Below are positions 56,673-64,000 of a stretch of 64,000 nucleotides of DNA, in pieces. The notes below the pieces were generated by a model. The model did not search any database, had not been told where the DNA came from, and saw nothing but the letters and a program-made list of their open reading frames with translations. This DNA comes from Jeotgalibacillus sp. S-D1 (lineage in GTDB: Bacteria > Bacillota > Bacilli > Bacillales > Jeotgalibacillaceae). The position numbers and the translations under genes are program-made. The stretch covers positions 124,001-188,000 of the forward strand of contig NZ_SMZR01000004.1 of the NCBI RefSeq assembly GCF_004358665.1, given 5' to 3'. Every line of letters begins with the position of its first letter. The stretch's first letter is position 1.

Positions 56673-57692
56673 TTGACAGAAAATAATCATGGAAACTATA
56701 AAGAATTTGATCACTGGTATGAAGAGGAAATGAAAAAAGTTAATCAGCAGCTTGATCAGGAAATATTGATTGCGATGATCGGGGATGTCAATGCAGGAAA
56801 GTCCTCCACAATCAACAAACTCATTGGAGATACCGTAGCCGAGGTTGGAGCAAAGCCTGGGGAAACAAAAGATGTTAAACGATATCAATATAACGGCAAG
56901 ATATTTTTTGTGGATACACCGGGACTGGATGATATTATTAAGGAGCATTCTGGGGAGACCTTAAAATTTTATAAACAGGCCGATGTGGTGTTATTTTTCT
57001 TAAATGCTGCAGGTACGGTTTTATCAGATGGAGAATTAAAATCACTGAAGGAACTGGAAGGCATCAATAAAAATATCGTCATCGTGTTAAATAAGATTGA
57101 TGCTGCTGAAGACATTCCGGCGCTGGTAGATTATATAAAGAAACATACAAAAAATAAGCATCAGATTGTTCCCATTTCCTCAAAAACAGGGGAAAACATG
57201 GATCAGCTTCGCAACAAATTACTTGACCTGTTAAAAAAGAAAAAAAAAGATATCCTCTTCGCAAAAAATATAAAAGCAAAATCGTCGACAGCAAAAAAAT
57301 GGATTTTTGCTGCGAGCGGTTCAGCAGCAACGGTGGGCGCGTCTCCGCTGCCTGGTTCTGACATCATTCCAATCACTGCCATTCAGGTGGGATTAATGGT
57401 TAAGCTCGCTACATTATATGATAAACCGCTCTCCAAAGAGCGAGCGAAGGAGCTTGCGATTGCTACTGTGGCTGGAAATGTAGGCAAGAGTGTTTTCCGC
57501 CAAATTGTCAAAACATTTCCCGGTGTAGGTTCTGTTGCAGGAGCAGGAGTAGCAGGCGCCATGACTTTTTCTTTAGGGCAGGCCATGAAATACGCCTATG
57601 AAAATAATATTGATCTGGACGTTGAAGCTCTGCGTTCAATTTATGATCTTTTCATGAAAAGATATCCTTCTCTTGTTGGGAAAAATGATTAA
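56673..57692 (+). CDS. GTPase with C-terminal DUF697 membrane-helix domain (YfjP-like)
   Basis: A 339-residue dynamin/Era-like G protein: G1 GDVNAGKSST (~37), G3 DTPGLDD (~83), G4 LNKID (~133). Residues ~200-320 are a DUF697-type module with alternating hydrophobic, Gly/Ala-rich helices (GSAATVGASPLPGSDIIPI, VGSVAGAGVAGAMTFSL) that probably bind membrane. The start is TTG 56673 with a weak GGGG box; Met at residue 20 is the only nearby alternative. Members are often linked to envelope stress, but no partner is seen here. Confidence 0.8.
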   Translation: MTENNHGNYKEFDHWYEEEMKKVNQQLDQEILIAMIGDVNAGKSSTINKLIGDTVAEVGAKPGETKDVKRYQYNGKIFFVDTPGLDDIIKEHSGETLKFYKQADVVLFFLNAAGTVLSDGELKSLKELEGINKNIVIVLNKIDAAEDIPALVDYIKKHTKNKHQIVPISSKTGENMDQLRNKLLDLLKKKKKDILFAKNIKAKSSTAKKWIFAASGSAATVGASPLPGSDIIPITAIQVGLMVKLATLYDKPLSKERAKELAIATVAGNVGKSVFRQIVKTFPGVGSVAGAGVAGAMTFSLGQAMKYAYENNIDLDVEALRSIYDLFMKRYPSLVGKND

Positions 57693-57699
57693 CTAACTG

Positions 57700-57737
57700 A
57701 TGTTCTCATGACAAACCGTCGTGAGAGCATTCTTTCT
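57700..57737 (+). terminator. Terminator after the DUF697 GTPase
   Basis: ATGTTCTCATGAC and GTCGTGAGAGCAT arms (two mismatches) are followed by TCTTTCT. Confidence 0.6.
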
Positions 57738-57785
57738 ATCTATGCAGGATCATTGTTTTTTATCAACAAAGCCTCTAAAAACGAA

Positions 57786-57913
57786 GGTTCATTGGAGCGG
57801 AAGGTGGCGACTCCTGCGGGATGCAGCGGGAAAGGTGAGACGTTGAAGATGCGAAGCATCAAAGTGGCTCACCCCCGCCCCGCGGAAAGCGCCGCCTGAA
57901 GCGGAAATGAACC
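57786..57913. repeat. Dispersed G+C-rich palindromic repeat, copy B (128 bp)
   Basis: Has the same GGTTCATT...AATGAACC ends as copy A at 24634-24763. The first ~30 bp differ from A at a single base; the central loop (GATGC-GAA-GCATC) and a few positions differ, and arm complementarity is kept (GGTGAG/CTCACC, GGCG/CGCC). It lies between a terminator and a GNAT gene, away from copy A by 33 kb. A 63-codon frame crossing it is a shadow. Confidence 0.85.
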
Positions 57914-58016
57914 GGTCTTATTTAATGCTTTCGTTATGACCCACCCTCACTTTTTAGGGTACAAGTCATTTTGAGAGAATTGAGCAGAGTAAAAGAGTAG
58001 ATAGGGGGCACGGAAG

Positions 58017-58580
58017 ATGATGGAAAGCAATAAAGGTCCTATTTGGAAACACGACCAGCTGGCTGTGCGTTATTTAACAAAAAAAGACGTACCGCTTCTT
58101 GCAAAATGGCTTTCTGATCCTAAAGTGCTGTCGTATTACGAGGGACGGGACAATCCTTTTGATGAAAAGAGAGTTCTGGAGAAATTCTTCAGAGAACTAA
58201 ACAATGAAGCAAAATGTATTATTGAATATGATCATGAGCCTATCGGTTATCTTCAATATTATGAAGTGGATAATGGTACGAAATTTATGTACGGTGTAAA
58301 TGATAAAAAATGTGTATTTGGGATGGATCAATTTGTCGGGGAAACGGCTTACTGGAACAAGGGGATTGGCACACGTCTTATCGGGGAAATGACCGAGTAT
58401 TTATTTGTGGAATATAAGGCAGACAGTATTGTAATGGATCCGCAGGTCCGAAATAAAAGAGCGCTCCATGTTTATGAAAAATGCGGATTTAAAAAGGTGA
58501 AATGTATGCCAAACCATGAGTGGCATGAAGGGAAATATCATGACTGCTGGTTAATACGCAAGGACAGCAGCTGGAAATAA
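58017..58580 (+). CDS. GNAT acetyltransferase, AAC(6')-like
   Basis: A 187-residue GNAT with the motif FVGETAYWNKGIGTRLIGEM (~104-123, CoA binding) and MDPQVRNKRALHVYEKCGF. The N-terminus (VRYLTKKDVPLLAKWLSDPKVLSYYE) resembles the AAC(6') aminoglycoside and lysine-acyltransferase group, so small-amine acetylation is likely; drug resistance is not established. ATG 58017 follows AGGGGGCACGG. It appears to be a lone gene between repeat copy B and the marR operon. Confidence 0.75.
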   Translation: MMESNKGPIWKHDQLAVRYLTKKDVPLLAKWLSDPKVLSYYEGRDNPFDEKRVLEKFFRELNNEAKCIIEYDHEPIGYLQYYEVDNGTKFMYGVNDKKCVFGMDQFVGETAYWNKGIGTRLIGEMTEYLFVEYKADSIVMDPQVRNKRALHVYEKCGFKKVKCMPNHEWHEGKYHDCWLIRKDSSWK

Positions 58581-58656
58581 TTTAACCGGCCATGGGCCTG
58601 AAAGAACGAAAGACAATTGATTGACAAAGCAGGATACGCGGAATATATTTAAACAG

Positions 58657-58663
58657 GTTAACT
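58657..58663. promoter_or_regulatory. Candidate MarR operator half (GTTAACT) upstream of marR
   Basis: GTTAACT 23 bp before the marR start recurs at 59172-59178 before the MFS gene. Confidence 0.35.
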
Positions 58664-58685
58664 AAAATAAGTGTGGTGGTTATTT

Positions 58686-59111
58686 TTGGATTCAAATGAA
58701 ATGGACAGCTATTTAGAACGGCTCCAAAATGCGTATGAAACGACTGTGAGGAAATTGGGCAATGATCTTCTAAGCCGCAGTGAATTAGGAGTTACAAGGT
58801 CTCAATATTATATTTTATACCTGCTCTCAAAACAGGGGTTTTTTACGGTTTCCGATTTAGCTGAAAAGCTTGAGGTCAAGCCAAGTGCTGTGACGGTAAT
58901 GATCGACCGCCTGTACAAAATCAATTTGGTGAAAAGGGACAGGGATGAAAGTGATCGCAGAATTGTGAAAATCGGCATAACATCTGAAGGCATCCAGTTT
59001 TTAGAACGGGCAAAACTAAAGAGAAATGCTGTGCTGAAAGACCACTTGTCCCGTTTGGATGATGAGGAATTACAGTCTTTTGTTGCTATATTTGAAAAGA
59101 TCGCAAAATAA
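58686..59111 (+). CDS. MarR family transcriptional regulator
   Basis: A winged-helix repressor of 141 residues: recognition helix in VSDLAEKLEVKPSAVTVMIDRL (split ~50-70) and wing KRDRDESDRRIVKI. I use TTG 58686 behind GTGGTGG; the ATG five codons later is a possible alternative. It sits 93 bp before an MFS drug-exporter gene on the same strand, a common MarR-exporter arrangement, and both upstream regions share GTTAACT sequences, suggesting autoregulation and repression of the exporter. Confidence 0.85.
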   Translation: MDSNEMDSYLERLQNAYETTVRKLGNDLLSRSELGVTRSQYYILYLLSKQGFFTVSDLAEKLEVKPSAVTVMIDRLYKINLVKRDRDESDRRIVKIGITSEGIQFLERAKLKRNAVLKDHLSRLDDEELQSFVAIFEKIAK

Positions 59112-59162
59112 AATGGCAGGGAACATTTTTGTAATATACTTAAATACTTTAAATATTAACCA

Positions 59163-59178
59163 AGTTAAATAGTTAACT
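59163..59178. promoter_or_regulatory. Candidate MarR operator before the DHA2 exporter
   Basis: AGTTAA (59163-59168) and AGTTAACT (59171-59178) are direct repeats with an 8-nt period. The second is the same GTTAACT element found before marR and the position is just upstream of the AAAGGAG box. Confidence 0.4.
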
Positions 59179-59183
59179 TTTAG

Positions 59184-60794
<1,611 letters not shown>

Positions 60795-60956
60795 TCTCAT
60801 GTTCCTGATAAGCAGGTAACACCTAGCAATCGATGAAAAGTTGTTCGTTAAATGGACAATATTCTTCCGAAATGAAAGTTTTCACCAGTTTATTCTTCCA
60901 ATGTGGAAATGGACGTCGTATAATCAAACTCCATCCTACATTATTGAGGTGAATAA

Positions 60957-61406
60957 ATGAAAATTGATGAAATTGACAAAAAAATCCTTGAATTACTGAC
61001 GGCAAATGGCCGATTATCCTATGTGGATATCGGAAAAGAATTGAATCTATCCAGAGTTGCTGTGAGAGAACGTGTCTCCCAGTTAACAGAAAAAGGAATC
61101 ATTGAACGGTTTACTGTTGTCATCAACAGTGAGAAGGTTGGAAAAAAAGTATCAGGATTTTTTGAAGTGGATTGCGAACCATCATCACTCGTAGAAGTAG
61201 CGCAGGCATTAGCGGATAATCCCCGGGTAGCAAGCTGTTATCAGATGACTGGTCCTTCAACGCTCCATATGCATGTGCTGGTTGAAGATTTTACTGATCT
61301 GGAACAGTTTATAAACAATGAATTATATGCACTTGAAGGAATTACGCGGGTGGAAAGTCATATCCTTTTAAGAAGATTTAAAAGCAGGAATGGACTAAAA
61401 CTATAA
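60957..61406 (+). CDS. Lrp/AsnC family transcriptional regulator
   Basis: A 149-residue regulator: N-terminal winged helix (DEIDKKILELLTANGRLSYVDIGKELNLSRVAVRERVSQL, split into ~3-42) and C-terminal RAM/AsnC_trans ligand domain (VASCYQMTGPSTLHMHVLVEDFTDL). The ATG follows TTGAGGTGA. It is separated by a terminator from the downstream peptide-transport genes and is divergent from nothing obvious; possible targets are not visible. Confidence 0.9.
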   Translation: MKIDEIDKKILELLTANGRLSYVDIGKELNLSRVAVRERVSQLTEKGIIERFTVVINSEKVGKKVSGFFEVDCEPSSLVEVAQALADNPRVASCYQMTGPSTLHMHVLVEDFTDLEQFINNELYALEGITRVESHILLRRFKSRNGLKL

Positions 61407-61440
61407 AAGTCTGCAGCAGATCATTGCTGCAGGCTTTTTC
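61407..61440 (+). terminator. Terminator after the Lrp gene
   Basis: A 13-bp stem (AAAGTCTGCAGCA with TGCTGCAGGCTTT, one G-U) with a short loop, ending in TTTTTC. Confidence 0.9.
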
Positions 61441-61462
61441 ATTTTGTTATTCGAAATAAAAA

Positions 61463-61476
61463 TGAAAACGCTTTTA
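61463..61476 (+). promoter_or_regulatory. cre-like (CcpA) site upstream of the peptide ABC operon
   Basis: TGAAAACGCTTTTA matches 13 of 14 positions of TGWAANCGNTNWCA. It lies about 120 bp upstream of the candidate promoter. Confidence 0.5.
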
Positions 61477-61581
61477 TTTTTGGCTAAAAGTGCAGAATGA
61501 ATAAAAATAGAAAACATAATGTAAGTATTATGTTGAAATAATTGCCGTTTCGTAAATAAAAATGACGAAATATAAAATTAT

Positions 61582-61610
61582 TTGAAAATTCGTATAGATT
61601 TTTATATTCT
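61582..61610 (+). promoter_or_regulatory. Candidate SigA promoter of the peptide ABC operon
   Basis: TTGAAA (61582-61587), 17-nt spacer, TATTCT (61605-61610), in a strongly A+T-rich stretch 90 bp before the first gene. Confidence 0.45.
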
Positions 61611-61698
61611 AATACTTTATAATCAGTTTTATTAATTATATATCTTTTGTTAAGTGAAAACTGAAAAGAGATTAACAATTGGTTGTGGAGGTGTTGTG

Positions 61699-62640
61699 TT
61701 GATTGCTTTAATTATTCGTCGATTCCTGCAATTGGTATTTTTGCTGTTTGGAATTTCATTTCTTGTTTTTTCATCCATGTACATCGCACCGGGAGATCCG
61801 GCCGCAGTCATTGGTGGTCCGACAGCCACTGAATCTGATATTTCTGCTATACGTGCAAACCTAGGGCTTGATGATCCTTTTCTGGTACAGTATGCCCGGT
61901 ACGTTGGAAATGCTGTGCAAGGAGATTTTGGGTACTCCTATCAAACGACCCAGCCGGTTGCAGATGCCATTACCGTACGCTTTCCAAATACGCTAAAGCT
62001 TGCTATTGCAAGTATGGTAGTTGCAGTGATCATAGGAATTATTACAGGCCTCATTTCAGCTTTAAGACAAAATTCCTGGCTGGACGTATCTGCCACAACG
62101 TTTGCGCTAGCAGGAATATCGATCCCAAATTTCTGGCTTGGCGCTATTCTCATTCTTATTTTTTCCGTCAATCTTCAATGGCTTCCGGTTGGAGGCATGT
62201 CCAATCCATTTTATACAGTTGAGGGGTTGAAGGAACTGGTTCTGCCGGCCATCACGCTTGGAACAGGATCAGCGGCAATGATTGCGCGCATGGCAAGATC
62301 CTCGATGCTAGAAGTGATACGGGCTGATTATGTCCGAACTGCCCGTGCTAAAGGGGTAAGGGAGAAAAATATTATTTGGATCCACACGCTGAAAAATGCG
62401 ATGATCCCCATTATTACGGTGATTGGACTTAACTTTGGATTTCTTCTCGGAGGTACGATTATTACAGAAAAAGTGTTTGCCATAAATGGTGTCGGCCGTT
62501 TAATGATTGATGCGATTGCTGCAAGAGATTTCCCGATGGTTCAGGGATCAGTACTTTTAGTGGCCACATTATTTGTACTCGTCAATTTACTCGTCGACAT
62601 CGTCTATACATACATTGATCCAAGAATTAAATACGACTAA
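61699..62640 (+). CDS. Dipeptide/oligopeptide ABC transporter permease (DppB/OppB-type)
   Basis: A membrane subunit with six helices, 313 residues. The conserved EAA loop is RADYVRTARAKGVREKNIIW (~210), and the opening IRRFLQLVFLLFGISFLVF is the typical OppB/DppB start. I choose TTG 61699, since GGAGGTG lies 7 nt before it; the longer frame from 61654 has no site. It lies first in an operon of permease, permease, substrate-binding protein. Confidence 0.9.
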   Translation: MIALIIRRFLQLVFLLFGISFLVFSSMYIAPGDPAAVIGGPTATESDISAIRANLGLDDPFLVQYARYVGNAVQGDFGYSYQTTQPVADAITVRFPNTLKLAIASMVVAVIIGIITGLISALRQNSWLDVSATTFALAGISIPNFWLGAILILIFSVNLQWLPVGGMSNPFYTVEGLKELVLPAITLGTGSAAMIARMARSSMLEVIRADYVRTARAKGVREKNIIWIHTLKNAMIPIITVIGLNFGFLLGGTIITEKVFAINGVGRLMIDAIAARDFPMVQGSVLLVATLFVLVNLLVDIVYTYIDPRIKYD

Positions 62641-62655
62641 AAAAGGAGGGTTAAA

Positions 62656-63537
62656 GTGACAGCGGCAGAGACAGTAAAGCTAAAAGAGAAAAAGAAAGAG
62701 AAGTATTGGGTAGCAACCGTTAAAAAGCTGTTTCGGAATAAATTAGCCATCATTGGACTTGTTATTGTGATGATTCAAATTGTAATGGCTGTTTTTGCAC
62801 CGCTTATGACGAGTTATGATCCGGTCAAGCAAGATCTGGTTAATAGTGAAATGCCCCTTTTTAGTGAGGGTCATTGGCTGGGAACTGATAATTACGGGAG
62901 GGACGTGTGGACCCGGATCGTATTTGGTGCCAGGATCTCACTCGTGGTGGGGATTACCGCCGTCTCTCTCGGTCTGTTAGGTGGAATTGTTCTTGGATTA
63001 CTAGCCGGTTATTATCGCAGGTTGGATGCTGTCATCATGCGCATTGTGGACTTGTTGTTTTCATTCCCAGGTATTTTACTGGCGATGCTGATTATCGCAA
63101 TCCTTGGAACAAGCCTGGTGAATGTAGCGATTGCGATAAGTATATGGTCCGTTCCGACATGTGCAAGAATTGTCAGGGGATCTGTATTATCCATTAAAGA
63201 AAAAGAATACATAATGGCCATGCGTTCAATGGGAGCATCCGACTTAAGGATTATGGTGCGGCATATTCTGCCCAATGCTTCAGCTCCCATTATCGTGTTT
63301 GCAACGATGCGTATGGCTACTGCGATTTTATCCACTGCTTCTTTAAGTTATTTAGGACTCGGAGCACAGCCCCCGACACCTGAATGGGGGGCGATGATTT
63401 CACAGGGTCAGGACTTTATGTGGTCGTCTCCGCATCTGACGATTGTCCCGGGTATCGCAATTATGCTGACTGTATTTGCGTTTAATGTACTCGGAGACGG
63501 GCTGCGGGATGCGCTTGATCCTAATATGGATATTTAA
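62656..63537 (+). CDS. Dipeptide/oligopeptide ABC transporter permease (DppC/OppC-type)
   Basis: The second permease, 293 residues: a soluble Lys-rich N-terminus, first helix LAIIGLVIVMIQIVMAVFA, GTDNYGRDVWTRIVFGARISL (the DppC signature), and EAA loop KEYIMAMRSMGASDLRIMVRHILPN (~185-210). GTG 62656 follows AAGGAGGG and starts 15 bp after the first permease. Confidence 0.92.
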   Translation: MTAAETVKLKEKKKEKYWVATVKKLFRNKLAIIGLVIVMIQIVMAVFAPLMTSYDPVKQDLVNSEMPLFSEGHWLGTDNYGRDVWTRIVFGARISLVVGITAVSLGLLGGIVLGLLAGYYRRLDAVIMRIVDLLFSFPGILLAMLIIAILGTSLVNVAIAISIWSVPTCARIVRGSVLSIKEKEYIMAMRSMGASDLRIMVRHILPNASAPIIVFATMRMATAILSTASLSYLGLGAQPPTPEWGAMISQGQDFMWSSPHLTIVPGIAIMLTVFAFNVLGDGLRDALDPNMDI

Positions 63538-63556
63538 TAGAAATGGAGGAGTATAA

Positions 63557-64000
63557 ATGAAAAATCGATTGCTTATGGTGTTCACATTAACCTTTGTCTT
63601 ACTTTTAGGAGCTTGTTCTGAGAGTACAATCCCTGAAGGAGCGGAAGGCGGGGGACAGGGAAATGGTTCAGGCGATGTTGACCAGGAAATTATTTACGCT
63701 GCCACTTCTGATGTTGTAGGTCTTTCTCCAACATTAACCAATGATTCGGTTTCATCGAATGTGATCGAGCAAGTTTATGAAAAACTATTTGTACGCAACC
63801 CTGAGACAATGGAAATTGAGCCTAAGCTGGCAGAATCCTATGAAACACCGGATGATTTAACATGGGTTATTAAACTGAAAGAAGATATTTCATTTCATGA
63901 TGGAACCCCGTTTAACGCGGAAGCAGTGAAATATTCATTTGATAAGCTGCGTGATCCGGAAACTGCAGCACCCCGCGCCTCTTTATTGGAACCGGTTGAT
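63557..64000 (+). CDS. Peptide ABC transporter substrate-binding lipoprotein, 5' part (SBP family 5)
   Basis: Runs off the right edge; 148 codons are visible in one open frame from ATG 63557 (ATGGAGGAG box). The lipobox LLLGAC places lipid-Cys at ~19, followed by a Gly-rich linker and the SBP_bac_5 opening: DVVGLSPTLTNDSVSSNVIEQVYEKL, KPLAESYE-type (here KLAESYETPDDLTWVIKLK) and FHDGTPFNAEAVKYSFDKL. It provides the receptor for the two preceding permeases; the ATPase genes should follow beyond the window. Confidence 0.92.
   Translation, partial: MKNRLLMVFTLTFVLLLGACSESTIPEGAEGGGQGNGSGDVDQEIIYAATSDVVGLSPTLTNDSVSSNVIEQVYEKLFVRNPETMEIEPKLAESYETPDDLTWVIKLKEDISFHDGTPFNAEAVKYSFDKLRDPETAAPRASLLEPVD

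Noticed and set aside
57708-57899. 63-codon frame at repeat copy B
   Set aside because: It spans a terminator and the repeat; it is a shadow frame without a ribosome binding site.

Overview
The window looks like chromosomal DNA of an endospore-forming member of the Bacillaceae (Firmicutes). The support is strong AGGAGG-type ribosome binding sites, frequent GTG and TTG starts, compact hairpin/U-run terminators, CcpA-type (cre-like) sites, tandem RsbR-type STAS proteins, a Spo0M-like protein, YtxH and DUF3243 proteins and a complete Bacillus-type ESX/type VII secretion locus. Base composition is moderate, roughly low to mid 40s percent G+C by eye. I cannot name the species. I saw no rRNA, tRNA, CRISPR array, transposase or prophage gene.

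Layout. 1-9.95 kb: housekeeping and catabolic singletons (truncated APH-type kinase, nucleotidyltransferase, glutamate dehydrogenase, secreted subtilase, LD-carboxypeptidase, NUDIX hydrolase, two small membrane proteins, cyclophilin, proline dehydrogenase, SodC-like lipoprotein). 10.3-20.2 kb: type VII secretion operon esxA-esaB-essB-essC-esaA-essA, bounded by a promoter and a strong terminator. 20.3-23 kb: a complete NitT/TauT-type ABC importer. 23-38.7 kb: mixed small operons (DUF4385, YpzG-like, DUF1541 lipoprotein, acetamidase/formamidase, MOSC-PPOX-GNAT, Gfo/Idh/MocA, DMT exporter, a second nucleotidyltransferase, D-2-hydroxyacid dehydrogenase, phosphodiesterase, YtxH, ChrA with PadR, DUF3243).

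38.8-52.8 kb is the main functional block, a near self-sufficient molybdenum-cofactor and formate dehydrogenase island: moeB, modA, modB, moaC (opposite strand), moeA, mobB, moaE, moaD, mobA, moaA, moaB, then the Mo-bisMGD formate dehydrogenase, its DUF1641 partner, an OxlT-type MFS carrier and fdhD. Together these would import molybdate (the ModC ATPase is absent here), build the cofactor from GTP, attach GMP, sulfurate it and insert it into the dehydrogenase. 52.8-64 kb: Spo0M-like protein, an MFS exporter, two RsbR paralogues, a DUF697 GTPase, a GNAT, a MarR-regulated DHA2 exporter, an Lrp/AsnC regulator and the start of a Dpp/Opp peptide ABC operon that runs off the window.

Non-coding structure worth attention: two copies of a ~130-bp G+C-rich palindromic repeat (24.6 and 57.8 kb), a 21-bp-period degenerate repeat (9.1-9.3 kb), a perfect 31-bp-stem hairpin (25.9 kb), and a cluster of DnaA-box matches (6.0-6.35 kb).
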